The notes under the pieces are model-generated. The model had not been told where the DNA came from and searched no databases. It saw only the letters and a program-made list of their open reading frames with translations. A DNA stretch of 30,378 nt from UBA2334 sp964396895 (GTDB lineage Bacteria > Pseudomonadota > Gammaproteobacteria > Burkholderiales > Burkholderiaceae_C), in NCBI GenBank assembly GCA_964396895.1, contig CAYNGJ010000028.1:1-30378 (forward strand), given 5' to 3'. Below, one piece after another: positions 1 through 9,126 of this stretch. Every line of letters starts with the position of its first letter. The first letter of the stretch is position 1. A program made the translations under genes and the position numbers.

Positions 1-325
1 CGTAGTCGAAGGTGAAGGGCTCGTAGTAGTCGTCGATCTGCGGCATGTTGGGGTTACTGAAAATTTTCATCAGCAACGACCACTTGCCGCCTTGCCGGGG
101 CTCAATGGAGCCATCGGCCTTGCGGATCCAGCCGCCGTTCCAGCGGTCCTGGTTTTCCCACTCTTTGGGGTAGCCAATGCCAGGCTTGGTCTCAACGTTG
201 TTGAACCAGGCGTATTCCATGCCGGGGCGGTTGGTCCAGACGTTTTTGCAGGTGACCGAGCAGGTGTGGCAGCCAATGCACTTGTCCAGGTTCAACACCA
301 TGGCGATTTGCGCGCGAACTTTCAT
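1..325 (-). CDS. narH: Respiratory nitrate reductase beta subunit NarH (N-terminal part, runs off the left edge)
   Basis: This is the electron-transfer subunit of the membrane-bound nitrate reductase NarGHI; it passes electrons through iron-sulfur clusters from NarI to NarG on the cytoplasmic side. Only about 108 residues are in the window. The start reads MKVRAQIAMVLNLDKCIGCH, and the first ferredoxin-type cluster motif is visible as C16-x2-C19-x2-C22-x3-C26. The following region (WTNRPGMEYAWFNNVETKPG) is typical NarH. The ATG is preceded by AGGAG at a 6-nt distance. It lies 17 nt after the narG stop, so it is co-transcribed with narG and probably followed outside the window by narJ and narI. 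Family assignment is certain; the rest of the gene cannot be judged. Confidence 0.97.
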   Translation of the reverse strand, partial: MKVRAQIAMVLNLDKCIGCHTCSVTCKNVWTNRPGMEYAWFNNVETKPGIGYPKEWENQDRWNGGWIRKADGSIEPRQGGKWSLLMKIFSNPNMPQIDDYYEPFTFDY

Positions 326-342
326 TGTGTTCTCCTGTGGAT

Positions 343-3300
343 TCAAGCTTGGTTGGTGGCAGGACCTTCGTCGTCCAGCCAATCGATCTTGCGCATCTTG
401 CGAACGACCACGAACTCATCGCGGTTGGTGCCGATGGTTCCGTAATAGTTGAAGCCGTAGCTGAACTGCGCGTAGCCGCCGATCATGTGGGTGGGCTTGG
501 TGACGATGCGTGTCACCGAGTTGTGGATGCCGCCACGGGTGCCAGTGATCTCGGCGCCGGGGGTGTTCACGATCTTTTCTTGGGCGTGGTACATCATGAC
601 CATGCCCGGATTGACCCGTTGGCTCACCACCGCGCGGGCCGCAATGGCGCCGTTGGTGTTGAACAGCTCCACCCAGTCGTTGTCCACAATGCCGGCACTC
701 TTCGCGTCGTCCTCACTCAGCCAGATGACCGGGCCACCCCGGTTCAGGGTCAGCATCATCAGGTTGTCTGAGTAGGTGCTGTGGATGCCCCACTTTTGGT
801 GCGGCGTGATGAAGTTGAGGCTGATTTCCTTGTTGCCGTTGGGCTTGCGGTCCTTGATCTCGTCCACCGTTTTCAGGTCCACGGGGGGGCGGTAGCTGGT
901 CAGGCCTTCACCGAAGGCAATCATCCAGGGATGGTCCAGGTAAAACTGCTGACGACCGGTGAGGGTACGCCATGGAATCAGCTCGTGTACGTTGGTGTAA
1001 CCGGCGTTGTAGCTCACCTTTTCGCTTTCCAGCCCACTCCAGGTGGGAGAGGAAATGATCTTGCGGGGTTGCGCCTGGATGTCGCGGAAACGGATTTTTT
1101 CGTCCTCGCGGTGCAGGGCCAGGTGGGTGTGGTCACGCCCGGTGATTTTGGACAGCGCCTCCCAGGCCTTGACGGCCACATGGCCATTGGTCTCGGGGGC
1201 GAGTTGCAGCACGACTTCGCAGGCATCGATGTCGGTGTCAATGTTGGCCATGCCCTGGGTCACGCCCTCGGCCTTGACTGCGCCATTCAGCTCCAGCAGT
1301 TGCGCCACCTCGGTTTGTGTGTTCCAGGCAATGCCTTTGCCGCCGTTGCCGACCTTGTCCATCAACGGTCCCAAGGCCGTGAAGCGCTTGTAGGTGTTGG
1401 GGTAGTCGCGTTCCACCACAGTGATCTGCGGTGCGGTTTTGCCGGGAATCAGCTCACATTCACCTTTCTTCCATTCGGCCACACCAAATGGCTGGGCCAA
1501 CTCGGCAGGGGTGTCGTGCATCAACGGGGTGAGCATCAGCTCTTTTTCCACACCCAGGTGGCCCACACACACTTCGCTGTAGGCCTTGGCAAAGCCTTTG
1601 TAAATCTCCCAGTCGCTCTTGCTTTGCCACGCTGGATCCACAGCGGTGGACAGCGGGTGGATGAAGGGGTGCATGTCACTGGTGTTCAGATCGTTCTTCT
1701 CATACCAGGTGGCGGTGGGCAGCACGATGTCCGAGTACAGGCAGGTGGTACTCATGCGGAAATCCAATGTCACCAGCAGGTCCAGCTTGCCTTCTGGGGC
1801 TTTGTCGTGCCACTGCACTTCGGTTGGTTTGGCTTCGTCTGCGCCCAAGTCTTTGCCTTGTACGCCGTGGGTGGTGCCCAGCAGGTGTTTCAGGAAATAC
1901 TCGTGGCCTTTGCCACTGGAGCCCAACAGGTTGGAGCGCCACACAAACAGGTTGCGCGGCCAATTGTTGGGGTGGTCGGGGTCTTCGCAGCTCATCTTCA
2001 GGCTGCCGTCTTTCAACGCCTTGACCGCGTAGTCTTTGGGGTCCATTCCCGCTGCTTGCGCATCCCGCACCACTTGCATGGGGTTGGTCTGCAGCTGCGG
2101 TGCACTGGGCAGCCAGCCCATGCGCTCGGAGCGCACGTTGTAGTCAATCAGGCTGCCACCAAATTTGACCTTGTCGGCCAGCGGCGAGAGGATTTCCTCC
2201 ACGCCCAGCTTTTCGTAGCGCCACTGGTCGGTGTGCGCGTAAAAGAAGCTGGTGCTGTTCATCTGGCGCGGTGGGCGTACCCAGTCCAGCGCGAAAGCCA
2301 GTGCGGTCCAGCCGGTCTGTGGGCGCAGCTTTTCCTGGCCCACATAGTGCGCCCAGCCGCCGCCGCTTTGGCCGATGCAGCCGCACATCATCAGCATGTT
2401 GATGATGCCGCGGTAGTTCATGTCGCTGTGGTACCAGTGGTTCATGGCTGCCCCGATGATGACCATGGACTTGCCCTTGGTCTTGTCGGCGTTGTCGGCG
2501 AACTGGCGGGCCACAGCAATCACCTGGTCGCGTTGCACGCCGGTGATTTTTTCCTGCCAGGCGGGGGTGTAGGGTGTGTCGTCGTCGTAGCTTTGTGCAG
2601 CGTTTTCACCCGGCAGGCCTCGGGCCACGCCGTAGTTGGCCACGGTCAGGTCGAAAACGGTTGCCACCAAGGCGAAACGCTCTTCGCCCGCCTTGCCCAG
2701 TTTGATGCGGCGCACCGGTACCTTGCGCACCAACACATCGCCCGTGGCCTCTGCCTGCTTGTTGGCGTTGAAGTTGGGCGTGTCGATGCCACCGAAGTAA
2801 GGGAAGCCCACTTCGCCAACTTCATAGTTGGCTTCGTCGCCTTCCATCAGGCTGAGCTTGAGTTTGACTGTGTCGTTGTCGCGGGCTTCCTTGTCTTCCA
2901 GGTTCCACTTGCCCGCATCGCTGCGACCCTCAGCACCCCAACGGAAGCCGATGGAGCCATTCGGCAGGACGATTTTGTCGTCCTGGTCGATGGCCACGGT
3001 CTTCCACTCGGGGTTGTTGTCCTGGCCCAGCTTGCCGTTGAAGTCGCTGGCACGCAGGTAGCGGCCTGGCACCACGACCTGGCGGCCGTCGGGCAACGTG
3101 CGCTCCTCCAGTTGCACCAGGTTGGGCATGTCGGTGTAGCGGCGGACGTAGTCGTCAAAGTAGCTGCTGCGCTTGTCGAAGTAGAACTCTTTGAGGATCA
3201 CGTGGCCCATCGCCATGGCGATGGCGGCATCGGTACCCTGCTTGGGATGCATCCAGATGTCGGCCAGCTTGCTGATTTCTGCGTAGTCGGGCGTGATGGC

Positions 3301-4137
3301 CACGGTTTTCGCACCCTTGTAGCGCACCTCGGTGAAGAAGTGGGCGTCTGGCGTGCGGGTCTGGGGCACGTTGGAGCCCCAGGCGATGATGAAGTTGGAG
3401 TTGTACCAGTCCGCGGACTCAGGCACGTCGGTCTGCTCACCCCAAATCTGTGGGCTGGAGGGGGGCAGGTCGCAGTACCAGTCGTAGAAACTCATGCACA
3501 CGCCACCGATGAGGCTCAGGTAGCGGCTGCCGGCGGCATAACTGACCATGGACATGGCCGGGATGGGGGAGAAACCAATCACCCGGTCAGGGCCGTACTT
3601 TTTGGCTGTGTAGACGTTGGCGCTGGCAATCATCTGGTTGACTTCGTCCCAGCTGCTGCGCACAAAGCCACCCAGGCCACGCTGTTGTTGCCACTCTGCA
3701 CGGGCGGATGCGTTCTCAACCACACTGGCCCAGGCATCCACCGGGCTTTTCGCCACAGCCAGGGCGGCGCGCCAGTGCTGGAGCAAGCGCCCGCGCACCA
3801 TGGGGTATTTCACGCGGTTGGCGCTGTACAGGTACCAGCTGTAGCTGGCGCCGCGGGCGCAGCCCCGGGGCTCGTGGTTGGGCAGGTCGGCGCGGGTGCG
3901 GGGGTAGTCGGTCTGCTGGGTTTCCCAGGTGACGATGCCGCCTTTGACGTAAATTTTCCAGCTGCAGGAGCCGGTGCAGTTCACGCCATGGGTGCTGCGC
4001 ACAATTTTGTCGTGTGCCCAGCGGTTGCGGTAGGCATCTTCCCAGGTGCGGTCCTCACCGGTGGTCACACCATGACCATCGGAAAAGCTTTCCTTGGGGT
4101 TGGAGAAGTGGTTCAGTCTGTCGAGAAAATGGCTCAT
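343..4137 (-). CDS. narG: Respiratory nitrate reductase alpha subunit NarG
   Basis: This is the catalytic molybdenum subunit of the quinol-linked nitrate reductase; it reduces nitrate to nitrite in the cytoplasm with a bis-MGD cofactor. The protein has 1264 residues, the normal size for NarG. The N-terminal iron-sulfur (FS0) ligands appear as H50, C54, C58 and C93, each one residue after the E. coli positions, and the molybdenum-coordinating aspartate is D223 in WYCDLPPSSPQIWGEQ. The reading frame stays open upstream of 4137. I chose the ATG giving MSHFLDRLNHFSNPKESFSD because it aligns with the family start and has GGAG 6 nt upstream; the upstream extension overlaps narK2 and has no NarG similarity. 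The start is 41 nt after the narK2 stop, so the gene sits in a narK1-narK2-narG-narH unit. Confidence 0.98.
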   Translation of the reverse strand: MSHFLDRLNHFSNPKESFSDGHGVTTGEDRTWEDAYRNRWAHDKIVRSTHGVNCTGSCSWKIYVKGGIVTWETQQTDYPRTRADLPNHEPRGCARGASYSWYLYSANRVKYPMVRGRLLQHWRAALAVAKSPVDAWASVVENASARAEWQQQRGLGGFVRSSWDEVNQMIASANVYTAKKYGPDRVIGFSPIPAMSMVSYAAGSRYLSLIGGVCMSFYDWYCDLPPSSPQIWGEQTDVPESADWYNSNFIIAWGSNVPQTRTPDAHFFTEVRYKGAKTVAITPDYAEISKLADIWMHPKQGTDAAIAMAMGHVILKEFYFDKRSSYFDDYVRRYTDMPNLVQLEERTLPDGRQVVVPGRYLRASDFNGKLGQDNNPEWKTVAIDQDDKIVLPNGSIGFRWGAEGRSDAGKWNLEDKEARDNDTVKLKLSLMEGDEANYEVGEVGFPYFGGIDTPNFNANKQAEATGDVLVRKVPVRRIKLGKAGEERFALVATVFDLTVANYGVARGLPGENAAQSYDDDTPYTPAWQEKITGVQRDQVIAVARQFADNADKTKGKSMVIIGAAMNHWYHSDMNYRGIINMLMMCGCIGQSGGGWAHYVGQEKLRPQTGWTALAFALDWVRPPRQMNSTSFFYAHTDQWRYEKLGVEEILSPLADKVKFGGSLIDYNVRSERMGWLPSAPQLQTNPMQVVRDAQAAGMDPKDYAVKALKDGSLKMSCEDPDHPNNWPRNLFVWRSNLLGSSGKGHEYFLKHLLGTTHGVQGKDLGADEAKPTEVQWHDKAPEGKLDLLVTLDFRMSTTCLYSDIVLPTATWYEKNDLNTSDMHPFIHPLSTAVDPAWQSKSDWEIYKGFAKAYSEVCVGHLGVEKELMLTPLMHDTPAELAQPFGVAEWKKGECELIPGKTAPQITVVERDYPNTYKRFTALGPLMDKVGNGGKGIAWNTQTEVAQLLELNGAVKAEGVTQGMANIDTDIDACEVVLQLAPETNGHVAVKAWEALSKITGRDHTHLALHREDEKIRFRDIQAQPRKIISSPTWSGLESEKVSYNAGYTNVHELIPWRTLTGRQQFYLDHPWMIAFGEGLTSYRPPVDLKTVDEIKDRKPNGNKEISLNFITPHQKWGIHSTYSDNLMMLTLNRGGPVIWLSEDDAKSAGIVDNDWVELFNTNGAIAARAVVSQRVNPGMVMMYHAQEKIVNTPGAEITGTRGGIHNSVTRIVTKPTHMIGGYAQFSYGFNYYGTIGTNRDEFVVVRKMRKIDWLDDEGPATNQA

Positions 4138-4178
4138 GGGGAACTCCAGTGGGGCATTTGTGGGGTGTGCGACGGGGG

Positions 4179-5849
4179 TCAGGGGTTCTTGATTTCGGCA
4201 CCTGCACGCAGGTAGAACCACCAGTTCACGATCAAGCACAGCGCATAAAAGATGGCAAAACCGTACATGGCGTACTCGGGGGTGCCGGCCTTGATCTGCT
4301 GGCCAATCACCACCGGGGCAATGAATGAGCCATAGGCACCGACGGCCGATGTCCAACCCAGCACGGGACCAGCCTGTTGGCGGTCAAAAATCACGCCGAT
4401 GGTCCGGAAGGTCGACCCATTGCCAATACCGCTGGCGGCAAACAGCACCACGAACAGCACCATGAAGATGAAGAAGTACTGCTCGGGCGTGGCGGACTGG
4501 TAGGCCAGCAACATGACATAGCCCACCGCAGCAGAGGCGAATACCATGACCGCAGAGATGATCTGGGTCACGATGGAACCGCCCACTTTGTCGGAAATCC
4601 AGCCACCCAGTGGGCGGATCAGTGCGCCAACGAAGGGGCCAATCCAGGCATAGGTCAGGGCCGAGGGGGCATTGGGGTTCTTCAACGCGTGGGTCATCAG
4701 GCCGGTGGCAGGGTCCACCACGTGTTGGAAGCCGAAGATGACGGTGATGGACAGGGGCAGCGCCATCGAAAAGCCGATGAATGAGCCGAACGTGACGATG
4801 TAGAGCACCGTCATGGACCAGGTGTGCTTGTTGCCGAAGATGGCGTACTGTTTGCCGATGTTGGCTTTCATTTCGCCAAACGCGGCCAGCTTCATCAGCA
4901 CCACGGTGGCCACAATGATCAGCGGCAGTGCCACCCACATGTTGAGCAGGCCCAGGCCGGTGGGCGCTGGCAGGTACAGGTACAGGCCCACCAAGCCGAC
5001 GATGGCCGTCAGCACCCAGAGGTAGAGAATCTTGGCGAAAGCCACCAGGGTACCGCCGTAGTTGGGCGACAGAGGCATGAGGTTGTTCATGCCGAACCAG
5101 GCCGCAATGACCAGCGGCACCAGTAATGCAGCCCAGATGAATCCGGCGTTTTGGATGTAGGTGGCGGTACCGGCGGTGATCTTGCCCAGGATCCAGCCTG
5201 AATCTTTCACCAACGTCATGGGCTCGCCGCCCATCACACCAAACACCGCAGCGGTCATGGCCAGGGGAATCAGCACCTGCATGGTGGTGACGCCGAAGTT
5301 GCCCAGACCCGCATTCAGCCCCAGCGCCGTGCCTTGCTGGCTCTTGGGAAAGAAGCCACTGATGTTGGACATGGAGCAGGCAAAGTTGCCGCCGCCGATG
5401 CCCGACAGGAAGGCGCACAACTGGAACACCCACAACGGGGTGGTCTTGTCTTGCAGGGCAAAACCGGTGATTACCGCCGGGATGATCAGCAGCGTGCTGG
5501 TCAGGAAAATGGTGTTGCGGCCCCCCGAGAGGCGGATGAAGAACGAGGCGGGGATGCGCAGCGTCGCCCCCATCAGGCCGGCGATGGCGGTCAGGGTGAA
5601 CAGTTCATTGGGCTTGAACGGGAAGCCCAGGTTCAACATTTGCACCGTGATGATGCCCCACATCAGCCAGACGGCGAAGCCGATGAGCAGATTGGGGATG
5701 GAGATCCAGAGGTTGCGGTTGGCAATGGCCTTGCCCTTGGCGGCCCAGAAGGTGCTGTCTTCCGGGCGCCAATCAGTTATATCGGCGCTGGAATAGGTGG
5801 CGATGGGCGCAGCCTTTGGAGGGGCGTTGCTGGCGGTTTTGGTACTCAT
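4179..5849 (-). CDS. narK2: NarK2-type nitrate/nitrite transporter (MFS, NNP family)
   Basis: This inner-membrane transporter has 556 residues and belongs to the major facilitator superfamily. NarK2-type proteins, including E. coli NarK, mainly exchange nitrate for nitrite and so remove the product of NarGHI. The N-terminal region ITDWRPEDSTFWAAKGKAIA is closely similar to E. coli NarK, which supports the NarK2 subtype. Nitrate signature motifs are visible as GLNAGLGNFGVTTMQ and a second, degenerate GWTSAVGAYGSF. It is longer than E. coli NarK (about 463), mostly through extended central loops and a Thr/Ala/Pro-rich N-terminus. The ATG has CAGGAG upstream at about 8 nt. It follows narK1 by 80 nt and precedes narG by 41 nt, consistent with one operon. 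Confidence 0.93.
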   Translation of the reverse strand: MSTKTASNAPPKAAPIATYSSADITDWRPEDSTFWAAKGKAIANRNLWISIPNLLIGFAVWLMWGIITVQMLNLGFPFKPNELFTLTAIAGLMGATLRIPASFFIRLSGGRNTIFLTSTLLIIPAVITGFALQDKTTPLWVFQLCAFLSGIGGGNFACSMSNISGFFPKSQQGTALGLNAGLGNFGVTTMQVLIPLAMTAAVFGVMGGEPMTLVKDSGWILGKITAGTATYIQNAGFIWAALLVPLVIAAWFGMNNLMPLSPNYGGTLVAFAKILYLWVLTAIVGLVGLYLYLPAPTGLGLLNMWVALPLIIVATVVLMKLAAFGEMKANIGKQYAIFGNKHTWSMTVLYIVTFGSFIGFSMALPLSITVIFGFQHVVDPATGLMTHALKNPNAPSALTYAWIGPFVGALIRPLGGWISDKVGGSIVTQIISAVMVFASAAVGYVMLLAYQSATPEQYFFIFMVLFVVLFAASGIGNGSTFRTIGVIFDRQQAGPVLGWTSAVGAYGSFIAPVVIGQQIKAGTPEYAMYGFAIFYALCLIVNWWFYLRAGAEIKNP

Positions 5850-5888
5850 GACAGGGACTCCTGTGGGAAAAAAGCGAATCAACAATGC

Positions 5889-5919
5889 GAAAAGGTGAAA
5901 AGGTGAAAAGGAAAAAGGT
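5889..5919. repeat. Short tandem repeat (GAAAAGGT) between narK1 and narK2
   Basis: Two complete and one partial copies of GAAAAGGT run head to tail from 5889, followed by a related GAAAAAGGTGGG. The tract lies in the 80-nt spacer between narK1 and narK2, outside both reading frames. Read on the transcribed minus strand it is a pyrimidine-rich CCTTTT tract. It could vary in length by slippage; no function is evident. Confidence 0.6.
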
Positions 5920-5929
5920 GGGCCAGGGG

Positions 5930-7171
5930 CTAGCGGGCCATCACATCGGTATGACGGACCTCTGTCCAATACATCCAGATCAGAGACAGCCAGACCAGTC
6001 CGTACAGCAACATGAAGGCGCTGGAGCGGATGCCGGTCAAGTCCATCAGCACACCAAACAGAATGGGCAGCACAAACCCGCCCAGGCCACCAGCCATGCC
6101 CACGATGCCGCTGATGGCGCCGAGGTGGCCGGGGTAGTCGTCGCTGATGTACTTGAAAACACTGGCCCGGCCCAGTGACCAGGCCACGCCCAGCACACAC
6201 AGCAAGGCGGTGAACACGTGCACGTTCAACCCCATGTCAAAAGACCAGGGGCCCTTGTCGGTCTGAATGGTCAGGTGGGTGGGGGGGTAGGACAGCACAA
6301 ACAGGCACACCCAGCTCACCCACAGCACCCACCAGGTCACGCTGTGGGCACCGAAACGGTCGGCCAGGACACCGCCCAGGCCGCGCGTCAGGCTGCCGGG
6401 CAGGGTGAAAAACACGGCCATCAGGGCGGCCATGCGGATGTTCAGTCCGTACTCGCTCACGTAGTACTGCACCAACCACAGCGCCAAGGCCACAAACCCA
6501 CCGAACACCACGCTGTAGTACAGGCAGTACCGCAGCACGCGGGGGTCTTTGAGCATGCGCAGCTGCGCACGCCAGGCCATGGCTTCGGTGTTGCAGTGGG
6601 CGGCATCGTGGTGACTGAACACCCAGAACACCAGCACCGCGGCCAGCATCATCAGTGCGTACACGTTGGGCACCATGGTCCAGCCGAACGCCACCAGCAG
6701 CACCGGTGCAATCAGCTGATTGAGTGCTGCACCGACGTTGCCCGAGCCGTACACACCCATGGCCATGCCTTGTTGGGCCCGGGGGAACCAGCGCGCCACA
6801 TAGGGTGTGCCCACGGAAAAAGAGCCACCGGCCAGCCCAATGACCAAGCCCACACTCAGGAAGTGCCAGTACTCGGTGGCCAGCGACAGGCCCCAGATGG
6901 CAGGGATGGTGAGCGCCATCAGCGCGGTCATGACGCGTCGGCCGCCCAAACGGTCTGTCCAGGCGCCCAGTGGCACCCTGACCAAGGCGCCAGCCAGGAT
7001 GGGCGTGGCCATGAGCAGGCCAAACTGGGTGGCGTTCAGGTCCAGCATCTGGCGAATCGGGATGCCGATCACGCCGAACATCATCCAGACCATGAAGCAC
7101 ACCGTGAACGCCAGCGTGCTGACGAGCAGCACGGACCAGGCTTGGCGTTGGTGTTTCAGGGTGTCGGACAT
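5930..7171 (-). CDS. narK1: NarK1-type nitrate transporter (MFS, NNP family)
   Basis: This 413-residue major facilitator protein has about 12 hydrophobic segments and begins MSDTLKHQRQAWSVLLVSTL. NarK1-type proteins are regarded as nitrate/proton symporters that bring nitrate into the cell, which fits its place as the first gene before narK2, narG and narH. The nitrate signature shows as GVYGSGNVGAALNQ and a second copy as GIVGMAGGLGGFVLP. The MFS loop motif DRLGGRR follows TM2. No good Shine-Dalgarno sequence precedes the chosen ATG; the frame stays open upstream but into the leader region, which has no transporter similarity. A structured leader element lies 51-130 nt upstream. Paracoccus-like organisms fuse narK1 and narK2; here they are separate genes. 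Confidence 0.92.
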   Translation of the reverse strand: MSDTLKHQRQAWSVLLVSTLAFTVCFMVWMMFGVIGIPIRQMLDLNATQFGLLMATPILAGALVRVPLGAWTDRLGGRRVMTALMALTIPAIWGLSLATEYWHFLSVGLVIGLAGGSFSVGTPYVARWFPRAQQGMAMGVYGSGNVGAALNQLIAPVLLVAFGWTMVPNVYALMMLAAVLVFWVFSHHDAAHCNTEAMAWRAQLRMLKDPRVLRYCLYYSVVFGGFVALALWLVQYYVSEYGLNIRMAALMAVFFTLPGSLTRGLGGVLADRFGAHSVTWWVLWVSWVCLFVLSYPPTHLTIQTDKGPWSFDMGLNVHVFTALLCVLGVAWSLGRASVFKYISDDYPGHLGAISGIVGMAGGLGGFVLPILFGVLMDLTGIRSSAFMLLYGLVWLSLIWMYWTEVRHTDVMAR

Positions 7172-7221
7172 GGTGGTGGGGCGTTCGGGTATGGGCTTGA
7201 CTGTCGCGCACCCCCCCTGCT

Positions 7222-7301
7222 CTGAACATCCTCCAGAGGGACGCACCCACCCGTCTGAAAGAACGACGTTGCCCGAGGCGCCATCGTTCCAAAGAACTAT
7301 G
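7222..7301 (-). promoter_or_regulatory. Leader element copy A, upstream of narK1 (candidate structured RNA)
   Basis: Read on the minus strand this 80-nt stretch starts CATAGTTCTTT and ends GGATGTTCAG; both ends are identical to the element at 9668-9746, which is 79 nt long. The middle has diverged in sequence but can fold: GAACGA pairs with TCGTTC, GACG pairs with CGTC, and CCTC faces GAGG immediately before ATGTTCAG. It lies 50 nt before the narK1 start, after the terminator of the preceding unit, so it belongs to the narK1-narK2-narGH leader or promoter. I recall a computationally predicted narK-associated RNA motif in betaproteobacteria but cannot verify it here. Alternatively CATAGT may be a -10 hexamer and part of the conservation may be promoter. 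Confidence 0.6.
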
Positions 7302-7352
7302 ACCCCGGCATGAGCCCGTGTGTGGACTGGCGGGTAGGTCTGTGGCAGACGC

Positions 7353-7378
7353 AAAAAAGGCCGTGACGGGCACGGCCT
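7353..7378 (-). terminator. Rho-independent terminator after the narK3-like gene
   Basis: On the minus strand AGGCCGTG and CACGGCCT form a perfect 8-bp stem with a 5-nt loop, followed at once by a run of T (six A on the plus strand, 7353-7358). It lies about 45 nt after the stop codon of the transporter gene at 7422 and separates the usp-transporter unit from the narK1 unit. Confidence 0.92.
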
Positions 7379-7421
7379 GGGATGTGGGGAAAAAGCACCG
7401 AAAGGCCGGTGCGCTCGGGCT

Positions 7422-9065
7422 CTACTTCGATGTGGCGGTGGCGGGGTCGATGCGGTTGACCACGGCGCGCAGCTCATCCAGGTTGTTGAAGCGGGCCGTC
7501 AGCATCAGGCCGTCGCCTTTTTCCAGCAATTCGACCTTGCCACTGCCGGTGAACAGTTGGCTGAGGCGGGTTTCGGCATCCTTTTTGTCTTTGGCTTCGC
7601 GGGCAATCGCCTCGTCCACGGACGACACGAGGTATTCGTCACCAAAGCCACCTTCGGGCTCTTTCAACCACAGCAGGCAGGCCACCCAGCTGATGAATGC
7701 CCCTGCTGCAATGATGAGGAAGAAGTCCGAGGGGTCCACATACATGAAGATCAGCAGGTAGAACACCGCACCGACGTTGCCATAGGCGCCCGCCATGCCC
7801 GAAATCTGACCGGTGAGGCGGCGCTTGATGGAGGGGATGATGCCGAAGGTGGCGCCCTCTGCTCCCTGCACAAAGAACGAGCAGCCAATGGTCACCGCCA
7901 CCGCCACGATCAGGGGCCAGTTGCTGTTCATCATGCCCATGAGCGCAAAGCCGATGGCGATGCCCAGCATGTAGGTCAGCATCACAAAGCGGCGGTTGCC
8001 AAAGCGGTCGGACACCAGTCCCCCCATGGGGCGGGCAAACAGGTTGACGAAGGCAAACGACGACGCCACCAGACCCGCCATGGCGGCGGTCAGGCCCCAG
8101 GTCTGTTCAAAAAACATGGGCAACATGGACACCACGGCCAGTTCCGCACCGAAGTTGGCGAAATAGGTGGTGTTGAGCGCTGCCACCGACTTGAAGGGGT
8201 AGCGGTCGTCTGCCGGCACGCCTTTTCTCAGGATGGGCAGGTTGACCCTGAGGATTTGTGTCAGCTGGTAAGCGATGGTCACCGCAATGGCGCCGTAGCA
8301 GATCCAGGCTGTCATGGGGTCGATGAAGCCGGTTTTCTGCACCCGCCAGACCAGGATGGACAGAATGCCCACCAGCGGCACGGTGAACAGCATCAGCAGC
8401 ACGAGGTCACTGTAGGTGGACACTTCCAATGCGGACGACTTGCGGGGCTTTTTGTGGGTGTCCGCCGACGGGCCGTCGGTGATGGCAAACCAATAAAAAA
8501 TCCCATACACCCCCATGACCACGCCTGAGGTGGCCACGGCCCAGCGCCAGCCATCGGGGCCGCCGAACATGGTCAGGGCAATGGTGGGCAGCGTCATCGC
8601 CGCTGCTGCGGAGCCAAAGTTGCCCCAACCTGCGTAGAAGCCTTCGGCAAAACCGATGTCGCGCGGCTTGAACCACAGGGCCGTCATGTGGATGCCCACC
8701 ACAAAGCTGGCCCCGACGGAGCTCAACACCAGGCGGGAGATGAACAGTTGTTCCTTGGTGTCGCCAAACGCAAACACCAAGGTCGGGATGGCCATGGTCA
8801 CCATCAAGATGGAGAACACGCGGCGGGGACCGAACCGGTCCAGTGCCATGCCCACCAAAATGCGGGCCGGAATGGTCAGGGCCACGTTGGCAATGGCAAA
8901 CAGCCGCAGGTCATCCTTGGTCAGCCAGTTGGCCGTCTTCAAAATGGACGAAGCCAACGGGGCCATGTTGAACCACACGTAAAAACAAATGAAAAAGGCA
9001 ATCCACGTCAGGTGGAGCGCCTTGATTTCCCGGTTTTTGTACCGGAATAAGTCACTGACTTGCAT
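7422..9065 (-). CDS. Third NarK/NRT-family nitrate/nitrite transporter with C-terminal soluble extension
   Basis: This 547-residue major facilitator protein is distinct from NarK1 and NarK2 in the same locus. It begins MQVSDLFRYKNREIKALHLT, has about 12 membrane segments, the loop motif DRFGPRR, and a nitrate signature AGWGNFGSAAAA of the kind seen in the NrtP/NRT branch. The second signature region reads GMAGAYGNVGAVFY. After the last membrane segment, residues about 468-547 form a hydrophilic extension of some 80 residues with a charged stretch (DEAIAREAKDKKDAETRLSQ) and a predicted alpha/beta tail. The ATG has GAGG 6 nt upstream. It follows the usp gene by 61 nt and ends in a strong terminator. 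Transport direction and substrate (nitrate, nitrite) cannot be told from sequence. Confidence 0.88.
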   Translation of the reverse strand: MQVSDLFRYKNREIKALHLTWIAFFICFYVWFNMAPLASSILKTANWLTKDDLRLFAIANVALTIPARILVGMALDRFGPRRVFSILMVTMAIPTLVFAFGDTKEQLFISRLVLSSVGASFVVGIHMTALWFKPRDIGFAEGFYAGWGNFGSAAAAMTLPTIALTMFGGPDGWRWAVATSGVVMGVYGIFYWFAITDGPSADTHKKPRKSSALEVSTYSDLVLLMLFTVPLVGILSILVWRVQKTGFIDPMTAWICYGAIAVTIAYQLTQILRVNLPILRKGVPADDRYPFKSVAALNTTYFANFGAELAVVSMLPMFFEQTWGLTAAMAGLVASSFAFVNLFARPMGGLVSDRFGNRRFVMLTYMLGIAIGFALMGMMNSNWPLIVAVAVTIGCSFFVQGAEGATFGIIPSIKRRLTGQISGMAGAYGNVGAVFYLLIFMYVDPSDFFLIIAAGAFISWVACLLWLKEPEGGFGDEYLVSSVDEAIAREAKDKKDAETRLSQLFTGSGKVELLEKGDGLMLTARFNNLDELRAVVNRIDPATATSK

Positions 9066-9126
9066 GATGAACCTCGAACAATGAAAGGGGTCACCCTGCC
9101 CCGCAGACGCGCGAGGCGCGGCGGGT

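Noticed and set aside
781..4215. Very long open frame on the plus strand opposite narG (about 1144 codons)
   Set aside because: It is antisense to narG, has no family similarity, and long antisense frames are expected in GC-rich genes with this codon use.
4138..4356. Upstream extension of the narG frame
   Set aside because: It overlaps the end of narK2, lacks NarG similarity, and a good ribosome site precedes the chosen start at 4137.
7172..7421. FNR box (TTGAT-N4-ATCAA) upstream of narK1
   Set aside because: Looked for on both strands; no acceptable match seen, although such a site is expected in many nar promoters.
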